64,000 bases of DNA from Paratinospora sagittata (taxonomy: Eukaryota; Streptophyta; Magnoliopsida; Ranunculales; Menispermaceae), in contig CM069607.1 in NCBI GenBank assembly GCA_035771175.1, positions 14,020,001-14,084,000 of the forward strand. Reading direction: 5' to 3'. The notes beneath the pieces are model-generated. The model was not told where the DNA came from, ran no database searches, and was given only the letters and a program-made list of their open reading frames with translations. A program made the position numbers and the translations under genes. This document shows positions 1 to 11,128 of this stretch, piece after piece; position 1 is the stretch's first letter; each line of letters opens with the position of its first letter.

Positions 1-458
1 TAATGTTAAGAATAATAGCATATTATATTAAAATTGAACTTAATTTTCTTTGAATGTTACAGTTTTAGTTTTTTTGAAATTTTCAATTTTCTTTTCAAAT
101 TATTTCGAATTTCCTGAATTATTTCAAATTAAATCAAATTTTTGGTTGCACTTTTGCAGTTTTTATTTCCAATTTAATATATAATTCAATTATTAAAAAA
201 ATCACTTCATAGTCACCTAATTAATTCAATTTCTCATTCCACGCCAAAAACTTGAGAATGGCCACCTTATGCAAGAAATTCAATTATTATTATTGCACCC
301 ACTCAAGACCATAAGCCTCCAAAAACATCGCATTGGTCAAACCTTGGTTGTTAAAATTAAAATCATAGAATTTTCACAATTTGGGTTGTGTGATTTAGAT
401 TGTACCAACTCACCCACAATTTGAATTATGTGTGAGAGTTGTAATGTAAGAATCATGA

Positions 459-636
459 AGGGGAGCCTTGGCGCTACGGTTAAAGTTGTTGTCGTGTGAC
501 CATGTGGTGTCGAGTTCAAGTCGTGGAAATAGCCTCTTGTAAAGCAAGGTAAGGCTGCGTACAATAGACTCAAATATGATCCGACCCTTCCCCAGGACCC
601 GCATAAGCAGGAGCTTTATGCACCAAGCTGCCCTTT
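459..636 (+). mobile_element. Au-type SINE with 21-bp target-site duplication
   Basis: The element opens GGGGAGCCTTGGCGC and contains CAGCCTCTTG-like and AAGGCTGCGTACAATAGAC blocks, then CCTTCCCCAGGACCCGC and a CTGCCCTTT end, which I recognise as the plant Au SINE family. A pol III A box (TGGCGCTACGG, 469-479) and B box (GAGTTCAAGTC, 512-522) are visible. It is flanked by 437-457 and 637-657, which agree at 20 of 21 positions, as expected for LINE-driven target-primed insertion. Au SINEs are non-coding and borrow L1-type machinery. The copy looks full length. Short reading frames on the opposite strand here are not genes. Confidence 0.92.
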
Positions 637-1989
637 AGTTGTAATCTAAGAATCATGTGATTCATGATATTTGCAATTTAAATGACTCAAGAGTCTTTAT
701 TTTAATTTTTGTGAGGGGCAAAGTACAACTAATTTTTTGCACTTGCCCTTTTCTAAAAAAGAAATAGTGCATGTTCCAATTGTACCTTGTTCCATTTGAA
801 AGAAGAGCTTCATAGATTTGTGCCCTTTCTTTTTTAAAAATATGGGAAAAGGAGCAATGAGAACAAGCAATCATGCCCTTTCCTCAAAGGGAGGGCAAGA
901 ATGCCCATGCATCATCCCCATCAAAAGGGGTAGTGCTTCGACTATTGCACATTTCTATCTCCTCCGCTTATGTAAATGATAGTTAGGTTCCCTTAAATCT
1001 GAGCATCATTGTCTTAAGGAGGGGCACATTGTGTAAGCACAATTCCCCTCAAATAAGACAACAACGGATGAAAAAAGATGCCCTATATTTTGAAGAAAAT
1101 GACACATAGGTTCCTTTACATATTTGTCTATCATTTTTACAGATAAACAAGGCATGAATGTCTATGCATTATCGACTGGGTCTTTGAAAAAGGGATGGAC
1201 ATTCATGCCATTAGCTTTGGAGCCCCTCCTATGTTGATGAAGTGGAGGTGCGCCTCCAATGTTCAAGAATGGGATGAACGAGCCTATCTTGTCAATTCAA
1301 GCTAAGGTTGATTAGATAATGATTACACGTCAATACAACCAAGCAGTTCCTTTGTGCTCATGTGCATGGATAGTCACCCCTCATATGCCAATAGACCTCT
1401 AGAGGAAAATGAAACTCAAGTTCAATAAGGGCGATTATCCTAAAAGTAATAGAGTAAGATTGGAACACACTCTATTTAAAATAAAAAATAGAGGTTGCAT
1501 TCCAATTGTGTCCTTCTAAAAGAACTTGAGGACCCCATTCCCTAATAAGAAATATAGCGTGATTTGAATTTTCCTTATTACATAAAGCCTATAAAGGACA
1601 AAAGAGAGAGATTGTGTTCTAATCTTTCCTTTCTATTCTAAGAGTAAAGAGAATGACCTTCAAGTTCAAAGAGAAGATGTATCACTCTCTAATGAGGAAC
1701 AGGGCATGATTAGAATGTGTGCTGCTGCTATTAGAAGGAATTAAAAAAAAAAAAAACAAAGGCACATCACATACAACCATGTTTGGCCCTTTCTTAACAA
1801 GTGATACTCGTGCCAATAATTCCCAAGTGTTATTTTTTAAATAGAGTAAACAGAGATAGACCATGATGGTCCGTGAAGTGCCATAGCCCTCTATTTGAAT
1901 TACTAAAATTTTATAAACTTCCTATTATTGCAAGTAGTGCTTATGTCAGTGAACTTACCATAAGTTATCATATTGTTATTAATATCAAC

Positions 1990-2332
1990 CTATGTTACCC
2001 GAACTCTTTACTTTAGCCCAACGTACCCGTGTCCGACACTTTATGATATGACATGGGTATAGGATATGTGTCCGACACTTAAATTTTAGAATATTACTAT
2101 GTAGGTTCTCCAATGAAAAGAAGAGAAAGCATAAAGAAGATAATGACTAATAGGTGAAATTCACTTAAGTGGGAGAACAAAACGGACAATAAATGAGTGA
2201 AAAGAAGAATAAAAGGAAAGAACAACATATAATATAGCTGAGTCCCGGTGTCCCAGAATTTGAAAATGAACAAGTCGGACCTCTAGCTATGTATTCGTAT
2301 CCGACACCCATACCCGAGTCCAGGTAACATAG
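1990..2332. mobile_element. hAT-like MITE, 343 bp, 8-bp TSD
   Basis: Terminal inverted repeats are CTATGTTACCCGAACTC at the left and, read from the right end, CTATGTTACCTGGACTC (15 of 17 identical). Perfect 8-bp direct repeats ATATCAAC flank it at 1982-1989 and 2333-2340. An 8-bp duplication is the hallmark of hAT transposases. Inside the termini lie further inverted blocks (CCGTGTCCGACAC near the left end, TCCGACACCCATACC near the right), so the element can fold back. It has no coding capacity and is therefore non-autonomous. Confidence 0.85.
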
Positions 2333-3228
2333 ATATCAACTATCAAGTATTGTGGTTTTAATAGATACATCTTTTTTAAAATCTTATTATTGAAGTATTT
2401 TGCTTTTGCATTTAAGCTACCATGGGTAGTAGGACCAACACTAGGCAATGACTTATGCAAAAAAGTTAGAGAGGTGTGTTAAACCCCCTCTCATCTATTG
2501 TCCTTTTACAATAAGCATCTAATATTTCTATCTTATCCTAACAATGATGAATTGGTTTTAGGCAAGGATAACAATGGACATATCCATACATTCTTTCCAA
2601 ATAGAGGCTGGTTTTGAAGTAGAAGTAGAGGCTAAGTAGTGTTACCAAACGGTACCTAAGATTTTAATAGCCTCATATATTACAATTTTTGTTATTAATG
2701 AACCAAAATTGTATAAGCTTCCCTGATCATGCATGCTTTTCTCCCAACTTCAGGATTTTTCTTCAAAGTTACTGTTAGATCATTAAAACAGAAACTTCAA
2801 AAAAATCTTTGAATATTCCCTTCTTTTTCTGCCTATTGATTTACCCAGAAACTTTCTACAACCAAACTAGTCTAGAACCTATGCTTCTTGATTATGCTTT
2901 GCTGTACTCAGTAGGTAGCTTTCAAATTTCAATCACCCATAAATTTCTTTTCCTTTGCAATAAAATTTTATTTTTGCCAAAAAGAAGAAAGAACACAAGG
3001 AAAGATTCTTTTATAAAATTCAATAGTTTCACTTATATGAGATATTCATTCCATTTGAGCTAAATAGGGCAACTAGCATGCATGCTGCTGAGAAATCTCA
3101 TTCAAACAGTTGCATAATATACACGTCTATGACCAGCTAGACCTAGAATTTCAACTCCTGCAAGTTTATAAATGACGCAGACTATTAACTTGCGAATAAG
3201 GCCCAGTATCAAACAGAAAAATGCTTAC

Positions 3229-3561
3229 CCCTAGTTGGATTCGGCGGAGCACTTTTGCCATATCCAAATGACCATCTTCAGAAAACGCAGAACGCCACTT
3301 TCTTTCGCTAAGCGTTTTGCCAGGCTTTTTTTATGAAACAAGACCCCACAAAAAGCAACTCATTCAATCCAAACATTAATAAATAAAAAAATCTCAAAAA
3401 TGTATGCACTCAAAGTAATCAAAAAGCAAAAGAATTACAGAAATGAAATATACCCTTGGCTTAAATCGCGTCTTGGGAACATCATCTACACATTCAGGTT
3501 TAATCTCATAAAACGCATTTGAATCTCCCGTAGCCGACTCGAAACAACCACCACCAAACAT
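3229..3561 (-). pseudogene. TBC-domain Rab-GAP (GYP7-like), first two coding exons, frameshifted
   Basis: Plant GYP7-like proteins stimulate GTP hydrolysis by Rab GTPases in membrane traffic. Exon 1 (3561 down to 3454) starts at an ATG giving MFGGGCFES and reads NAFYEIKPECVDDVPKTR then FKPR, the conserved N-terminus of this family. A 127-nt intron with GT (3453-3452) and AG ends follows. Exon 2 (3326 to about 3229) reads PGKTLSE, then, in another frame, KWRSAFSEDGHLDMAKVLRR and IQLG before a GTAAG donor. Two extra A residues in the AAAG run near 3299-3303 (minus strand) break the frame between these blocks. Splice sites look normal. The TBC catalytic domain itself would lie in later exons, not seen in this window. 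This is either a decaying 5' fragment, an allele with a recent frameshift, or a sequencing error. The family assignment is firm, the pseudogene status less so. Confidence 0.75.
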
Positions 3562-4150
3562 CTCGATTAGGCTCCAAAAAACAAATTCAATTGGTAATCG
3601 GTCAACTCCTTGATCCAACACAACCACTCAATCCAACCAAATTTTTTTACCAAATTTTCATTCTTAAATTAGAAATGAAATGGAAAATCGAGAAACCTTT
3701 TTGCATTTCAGAGCAGTAATATTCGTAGATTCCTCAACTGTAGCACACCAGACCCAGCGAAGCAAAGCGATACACTACGTAAGAATAAGAATGAAGTATG
3801 AACCTGTTATTACCTCTGGGAACGATCGGAAAAATCGAGATAAGAAACAAGTATCAGATTCCACCGCTGTGCATACAGATTGTAGATTTTAATTTTGAAA
3901 GAACAAAAGGAAAACGACAGAAACAGGAAGAGTTTTGAAATTTTACTCCGTGAGAAGTCAGGAAGGAGGAGAAGCGACCGACAAAGACGCGTATTCCTCA
4001 CGGTTCGCTTGCCAGCAGTTGAAATTTTTGTCTCCATTCCCATGCTGCTGCTATATTCTAAAGATGGCGTCCCTTCCAAACTTAAGTCATATTTACAATG
4101 TAAATATATTTGGTAATAATATTACAAAGAGTCTGCATGCGAAATTTGGT
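3562..4150 (-). promoter_or_regulatory. Likely 5' UTR and promoter region of the TBC gene fragment
   Basis: This lies immediately upstream of the inferred TBC start codon in minus-strand sense. It is less AT-rich than its surroundings, with purine-rich and CG-containing stretches around 3900-4010, as is common for plant leader and promoter sequence. The open frames on both strands here have no recognisable homology. The frame could also be extended upstream of 3561 using non-ATG codons, but the ATG at 3561 is where family similarity begins. I cannot place a TATA box with confidence. Confidence 0.35.
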
Positions 4151-4159
4151 TAAATTATA

Positions 4160-4620
4160 TATACTATATATAATTGGTTAGATCCTGTTTCTAACCCGTT
4201 TATATTTTGTAACTACAATAATTTCTTGAATACTCTTTTATAATTAAGATAAACATCCATAATACAAGTCTCTATCTTTTCCTCCTCATATATTGATATT
4301 TTCCTTTAATTATTAAAACACAACCTAAAATAAAAGAATAAATCTCATTTTGACATTTTCATTCCATGTCCTCCCTACCCTCCGACTTTTCTTTTTGCTA
4401 TATTTTTTCAATTATTAAAAACATTCCGCTTGAGATTATGTTTGTAAGTTATTCATATTTTGTAACTTCATTAATTTCTTTCATGTACTCTCTCATAATT
4501 AAGATAAACATTCATGACACAACCTTTTTAATTATATACTATATATAATAACGGTCGCCTTGAGATCCTCTTTCTAACCCGTTTATATTTTGTAACTACA
4601 CTAATTCCTTTGATACTCTT
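4160..4620. repeat. Diverged cluster of a short repeat (TACTCTCTCATAATTAAGAT motif)
   Basis: A motif of the form TACTCTYTYATAATTRAGAT followed by AAACATC occurs near 4240 and 4488 here, and again near 6605, 6740, 6906, 10046, 10180 and 10343. Each copy is followed or preceded by CCTCCTCACATTTTGG and ATTATTAAAA-type blocks, giving loose units about 130-250 bp apart. The cluster abuts the left end of the duplicated segment at 4621, so it may mark the recombination site that produced the duplication. No coding potential. Confidence 0.6.
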
Positions 4621-5332
4621 TTATGTATGATGACTATGCATGGACATGTTCGATCTTTACTAACACTAGATATGATTTGACAACGTCTGGTGATACTTAT
4701 CAGGGTCAGCATCACCACGTGCATTGTTAGGATGTCTAGTATCACTTATACAAGCATATAGCTTCCAATTAAGACCAACCGAACCAGTTTTCAATCGAGA
4801 GGTGGGACATAAGGTCCACTTAAATATCAATTTTCTAGAACAGTAAGTTGCCTCCCGTTCACTATTTAAAGTTACTGAGGACAAGATTAAATCTGATTGA
4901 GTCGAATTGACCACTAATCTGACGTAATAACAATGTAATACATAAACTCTAAATATATAGGCATAAGTATGACATGTATGAACATTATACCCAATAATGT
5001 AATGTAAATAGATAATAGACATAATGATAAATGAATGTAAACTTTAATAAAAGTCATAAGACACACAAACCTATGTTTCGTTTCCCACCTTCAGATAAAA
5101 CTTCTTTCCAGAACTGGCACTTCTTCTCGAACAGAACTGTCTTGCACTGCCAAGAGAGTCTCAAAAAAAACAAAAAGAATCTCAAAAGAGATAGGGGGAG
5201 TGTGTAGAAGAGGGAGAGAGAGTGAGGATGAATGGTGTGAAAGATGAGGAGGGGGAAGGGGCTTTTTATAGCCAAAAGCGTGCTCGAATTTCTTTTTTTT
5301 TTTTTTTTTTTTTGTAATTTAGGGGTATTACA
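4621..5332 (-). mobile_element. LTR family X, truncated minus-strand copy (duplicate of part of 7456-8755)
   Basis: Near-identical to 8058-8755 of the X solo LTR. It ends with the LTR terminus GGGGTATTACA (minus-strand start TGTAATACCCC) at 5332 and is followed by the same flank, AAGACCATTAATG. The left end is cut at 4621 inside the LTR. It carries a long T run (about 5290-5313). Because the same non-LTR flank follows both copies, this piece came from segmental duplication and is not an independent insertion. Confidence 0.85.
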
Positions 5333-6986
5333 AAGACCATTAATGAAATTCCATGAGATATGCACATTGCGTTGGACACAGCGACAAACAAGTATATTAA
5401 TGGTTCTTTAGGTCATTATCGGTAGGTCAACTATTAGAGTTATAGTACAACACGTAATCAGACAAAATTATAATTTTTGGCGTGGACTTTGGGAGTCTAA
5501 ATTGCCTATAACTATTATATATTATATATAGTCTTAACTAAGTGTAGGCCACAATTATATAAATCCATATTAACATAAATAAACATATTATTGATAAATT
5601 AATAGATATATTATTCATAAATAATAAGAATTACATTTTTATTTATTGTATGCGTCCATCTTCAGCTCCCTTTTCTATTTACTTCAAATGTTTGTTCTTA
5701 ATTTATTTAAGAAATATATATTGAATTTTTTTTTGTTTAAAATTGGAAATATTTAATAAAACAGAGTATTTTTCTAAAAAACGAGTCAATTAAATTAGTT
5801 ATTTGACATTGATAACTATAATAGTGACTTCAAAAATTAACCAACCATTTTGTGGTTTAATAATTATTTTTAGTGTTTTCTTGAATTAAACTTATTTCTT
5901 GAATGGTTTTCGTTTAAAACATTATTTATATCAGTTTAATATATAAAATATATACGAATCAAAGGCGAACCAACTGTAGTAATATTATTCTTCGCAGCAG
6001 CATTTTAAAACAAAGTTTTTACTTTAAGGAAAAGTAATTTATAATATTTCTAACCAAAACAAAGGTTTTCGTGAAGGTCATTATCTTATATATTGAATGA
6101 ACAATTTCTTTCCTCCATTATAATGATTAAAATATCTTTAATTAAATGTTTTTTGGGGGAAATAAGTTTGCTGATATAGCGTTATATTTTTTTTGCTACT
6201 TTTAAACAAACCAATTTTACAAAGTTCTCCAAAGTTTGTTCTTAGTTTATCAAAGGAATATATCAAAAAAAAAATTGTAAACCAAATTTCTTTCTCTATA
6301 ATAATTGTTTAAAAAACTTATATTAAATGTATTTATTGGAAGTAGCTTTGCTAATATCGCAATATATTTTTTTGTGTCCTTATAAACAAAGCATTTTTTT
6401 AATAGTTGTCCAAAGTTTGTTCTTAATTTACCAAATGAATATATTTATATTTTTTGTTTTAATAACCTATTTAATTTACTTCATAGTTTTTCAAACATTT
6501 ATATGTTTTCAAAAAGTGGGTTCTTTCCGATTTTCTTCACCCAAGCAAATATGTAACTGTCTCCAAGCTGTTCATATTTTGTCACTACATTAATTCCTTT
6601 CATGTACTCTCTCATAATTAAGATAAACATCTATGACACACCCTGCTTTTTCCTCCTCACATTTTGGCATTTTCCTTCGATTATTAAAACAAAACCCAAA
6701 ACAAAAGAATAAATTTTATTTTGGCGTTTTCCTTCTATGTACTCTTTCATAATTGAGATAAACAACAAAAACATTCATGTCGTCCCCACCCTCTGGTTTT
6801 TTTCTCCTCACATTTTGGTGTATTCCTTCAATTATTAAACACGTTCCCCTTAAGATCTTGTTTCTATGTTGTTCATATTTTGTATCTACATTAATTTTTT
6901 TCATGTACTCTCCCATAATTGAGATAAATATCTATGACACAACCCTTTAGCTATCATTGTTGTCCAAATTATTATTCCTTTCCCTG
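5333..6986. repeat. Segmental duplication, copy 1, non-LTR part
   Basis: Matches 8756-10422 closely throughout, with small substitutions and indels. Together with the LTR fragment the unit is about 2.37 kb in both places, offset by about 3.43 kb. Very AT-rich, with TATATA stretches, no gene recognised. The last 400 bases contain three copies of the TACTCTCTCATAATTAAGAT motif. Short frames encoding Phe/Ile/Tyr-rich peptides reflect composition only. Confidence 0.85.
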
Positions 6987-7455
6987 TGGCTATATTTTAA
7001 TAGCTTTATATCATTCTAACATGTGAAGCTCTCCTAAAAAAAAACTTGTTTCTAAATTGTTCAAATTGAACAATTTTAAAAAATCCCTTTATGGCCTCAA
7101 CAACTTGATTTTTTTTTAATCTGTTTATATTGGCTTTTTTCTACCCAACCACCATAAAACAAATCTAAAATTATTTTACGCTTACTTATTATTAGCAACA
7201 ACTTAAGTCTTTTATCTCCATACTTATAATGGAGAAAAATAACCAAAACAAAAAAACAACAAATTCTCCACGCCATACTCATTTAATAGCTTTATAAACA
7301 ACCTTAGCCTTCCTCATTTTTGCATCTTGAAGCAAAAGAGAAAATCCATGTAGGCAATGGCGCAAGACCATTAATGGATCCTCTAATAAATACTCTTCTA
7401 GATGATCTGTATAATCATGGGTTGGAACGGTTGGTCTTAGATGAAGGAGGAAGGC
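6987..7455. other. Single-copy spacer between duplicated units
   Basis: Sequence present only before the second duplicate. No recognisable gene. A short open frame from about 7320 on the plus strand runs into the LTR and has no homology I can name. It contains AAGACCATTAATGGA at 7364-7378, which recurs exactly after the LTR at 8756-8770. Confidence 0.4.
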
Positions 7456-8755
7456 TGTCACACCCCGTCCGGACGCGCCTAAACAGACGGAACACTCACA
7501 GGTGGGCGCAAATACATTATAACAGTTATCGAGTGCACAGGTACACAATTGAGTACAAATATGATTTTATTAATTTCAAAATATATTTTTGTACAAAATA
7601 TAATTTAGGGAACATCCTTCCAAAATCTCCCTATAAATAAACAAGAGATACAAAATGTAGGTCCAAAAACCTCCACCCAATCCATCCTAGTCTTCTGTAA
7701 AAATGGTTAACAACGAGGTGAGTTATTGCCCAGTAGGTAAAATAGTTCGTGAATATGACAATTAATAAAGAAGACTTCATAATCAAACATCAAATATGCA
7801 CAACATAATATCATAAACTGTACAACATGTATGAATGCATGACACCGTCTCGTAATGGTCTCGTAATTGTATATAGCCCTAGATTCACTTATAGATATCC
7901 ATCTCCAGGTAAACCCAGATTCACATTGTACGTCTCTCTCTACGGAAAACATTAAGAATAGTGAGCATTGCTCCAATAACTATTCCATAAATCAAAATAG
8001 TGAGCATTGCTCCAATAACTATTTTGTGGATCACAAACCACTTACGTCCCTAGGTGGTTATGTATGATGACTATGCATGAACATATTCGGTCTTTACTAA
8101 CACTAGACATGATTTGGCAACGTCTACTGCTGCTTATCAGGGTCAGCATCACCACATGCATTGTTAGGATGTCTAGTATCACTTATACAAGCAGATAACT
8201 TCTAATTAAGACTAACTGAACCAGTCTCCAGTCGAGAGGTGGGACACGAGGTCCACTTAAATACCAATTTTCTATAACAGCAAGTTACTTCCCGTTCACT
8301 ATTCAAAGTTACTGGGGACAAGACTAAATCTGGTTGAGTCGAATTGACCACTAATCCGACGTAGTAACAGTGTAATACATAAACTCTAAATATACAGGCA
8401 TAAGTATGACAAGTATAAACATTATACGCAATAATACAGTGTAAATGGATAATAAACATAATGATAAATAAATGTAAACTTTAATAAAAGTCATAAGACA
8501 CGCAAACCTATGTTTGTTGTCCACTTTCAGATAAAACTTCTTTCCAGAGCTGGCGCTTCTTCTCGAACAGAACCGTCTTGCACTGCCAAAGAGAGTCTCA
8601 AAAAAAAGTCTTAAAAGAGAGAGGGGGAGTTTGTAGAAGAGGGAGAGAGAGTGAGGATGAATGGTGTGAAAGATGAGGAGGGGGAATGGGCTTTTTATAG
8701 CCAAAAGCGTGCTCGAATTTCGTTTTTTTTTTTTTTGTAATTTAGGGGTATTACA
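7456..8755 (-). mobile_element. Solo LTR of family X (minus orientation)
   Basis: On the plus strand it runs TGTCACACCCCGTCC to GGGGTATTACA, so on the minus strand it starts TGTAATACCCC and ends GGTGTGACA, the normal TG..CA form. Flanking pentamers are AAGGC (7451-7455) and AAGAC (8756-8760), a TSD with one mismatch. No internal retrotransposon sequence lies on either side, so it is a solo LTR. A minus-strand TATA box (GGCTATAAAAAGCC) lies near 8691-8704. Same family as the LTRs at 11129, 27560 and 63544. Confidence 0.85.
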
Positions 8756-10422
8756 AAGACCATTAATGGAATTCCATGAGATATGCACATTGTGTTGGAC
8801 ACAGCGACAAACAAGTATATTAATGGTTCTTTAGGTCATTATCGGTAGGTCAACTATTAGAGTCATAGTACAACATGTAATCAGGTAAAATTACCCACAA
8901 TATATATTCAATAATTTTTAGTGTGGACTCTCGGAGTCTGAATTGCCTATAACTGTTATATATTATATATAGTCTTCACTAAGTGTAGGCCACAATTATG
9001 TAAATCCATATTAACATAAATAAATATATTATTGATAAATTAATAAATATATTATTCATAAATAATAAGAATTACATTTTTATTTATTGTATGCGTCCAT
9101 CTTCAGCTTCCTTTTCTATTTACTTCAAATGTTTGTTCTTAATTTATTTAAGAAATATATATTGAATTTTTTTTTTCGTTTGAAATTGGAAATATTTAAA
9201 AAAACGGTATTTTTCTAAAAAATGAGTCAGTTAAATTAGTTATTTGACATTGATAACTATAATAGCGACTTCAAAAATTAACCAACCATTTTGTGGTTTA
9301 ATAATTATTTTTAGTGTTTTCCTGAATTAAACTTATTTCTTGAATGGTTTTCGTTTAAAACATTATTTATATCAGTTTAATATATAAAATATATACGAAT
9401 CAAAGGCGAACCAACTGTAGTAATATTATTCTTCGCAGTAGCATTTTAAAACAAAATTTTTACTTTAAGGAAAAGTAATTTATAATATTTCTAACCAAAA
9501 CAAAGGTTTTCGTGAAGGTCATTATCTTATATATTGAATGAACAATTTCTTTCCTCCATTATAATGATTAAAATATCTTAAATTAAATGTTTTTTGGGGG
9601 AAATAACTTTGCTGATATAGCGTTATATTTTGTTTGCTACTTTAAAACAAACCAATTTTACAAAGTTCTCCAAAGTTTGTTCTTAATCTATCAAAGGAAT
9701 ATATCAAAAAAAATTTGTAGACCAAATTTCTTTCTCTATAATAATTGTTTAAAAAACTTATATTAAATGTATTTATTGGAAGTAGCTTTGCTAATATCGC
9801 AATATATTTTTTTTGTTTCCTTATAAACAAAGCATTTTTTTAATAGTTGTCCAAAGTTTGTTCTTAATTTACCAAATGAATATATTTATATTTTTTGTTT
9901 TAATAACCTATTTAATTTACTTCATAGTTTTTCAAACATTTATATGTTTTCAAAAAGTGGGTTCTTTCCAGTTTTCTTCACCCAAGCAAATATGTAACTG
10001 TCTCCAAGCTGTTCATATTTGTCACTACATTAATTCCTTTCATGTACTCTCTCATAATTGACATAAACATCTATGACACAACCCTGCTTTTTCCTCCTCA
10101 CATTTTGGCATTTTCCTTCGATTATTAAAACAAAACCCAAAACAAAAGAATAAATCTCATTTTTGCGTTTTCCTTCCACGTACTCTCCTTGAGATAAACA
10201 ACAAAAACATCCATGTCGTCCCCACCCTCTGGTTTTTTCCTCCTCACATTTTGGTGTATTCCTTCAATTATTAAAAACGTTCCCCTTAAGATCTTGTTTC
10301 TATGTTGTTCATATTTTGTATCTACATTAATTTCTTTCATGTACTCTTCCATAATTGAGATAAATATCTATGACACAACCCTGTGGCTATCATTGTTGTC
10401 CAAATTATTGTTCCTCTCCCTG
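8756..10422. repeat. Segmental duplication, copy 2, non-LTR part
   Basis: Partner of 5333-6986. The two copies diverge at about 6986 and 10422. AT-rich and non-coding as far as I can see, again ending in copies of the TACTCTCTCATAATTAAGAT motif (near 10046, 10180 and 10343). Confidence 0.85.
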
Positions 10423-11128
10423 CCTAATGCTAGTTGTATAATCACAACAACAAAAAAAACTTCTCCACCCAACACTTTCTCTTATTAATCTTATTATATT
10501 CTCAAAAATTCTTTGCTTGCCTACATCAATGTTCTAGCAATATTTTCAGCTATTCAACTCAAGAAGGGAGACATTATTTTAGAGCATGAAAAGTCAAGTA
10601 AGTGCAATTTTCTTTCATATTACAACGTTATATTATTGAATTATATTATATATTTTTTTATTATGCTTGTATAATACCAATGCATGCTTCTTACAGTTAT
10701 ATTCCCTCTTGGAAAAATGAACCGCCTCTCTTCTCAAACGTCAATGAAAAGTTTTGTCATTATAGACAGACAACACTGGGTCGTGTTCACGAACGGAAGA
10801 ATTGTGTAGCCAGGTACAACTGTTAAAAATCTCAACAATCTATTGAAATTTTGCAAATACAAAATTTTGCTGTGTTATATTTCTATTTATTTATGAAGAG
10901 CTTTATGAAGTGAAAAATTAAATATTGGAGAAAATTCATGAGAATTTTAAACACTGGAGACAAAGTTCAACACCGTAATCAACGCTATTGGTGACCCAAT
11001 TACTATATACAGGTCCCCTTATAAACCTTCGTATACCCTCTTCGCCCAACCAAGTTAGGTGACAAAAATAAATCAAGATTAGATTTAATACACTCCAAAC
11101 TGTCTTCTTCCATAAAAAAGAGAATATG
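10423..11128. other. AT-rich stretch, nothing recognised
   Basis: Lies between the duplicated segment and the family X LTR. Short frames on both strands, no known protein similarity, no repeat structure that I can support. Confidence 0.4.

Larger units (their letters stand above)
1..3228. other. Left flank, no coding region recognised
   Basis: AT-rich sequence lying downstream (minus-strand sense) of the second TBC-gene exon, so it may be a long intron of that gene or intergenic DNA. I searched it for the next expected TBC exon (a segment beginning like GVHPSI..VWEFLLG) and did not see one. It holds a SINE (459-636) and a MITE (1990-2332), listed separately. The rest (about 660-1980 and 2340-3228) shows no convincing gene or repeat structure to me. 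Confidence 0.5.

Noticed and set aside
8351..8788. 145-residue minus-strand ORF
   Set aside because: It overlaps the X solo LTR on the LTR's own strand, shifts frame in the duplicate at 5054-5365, and shows no domain.
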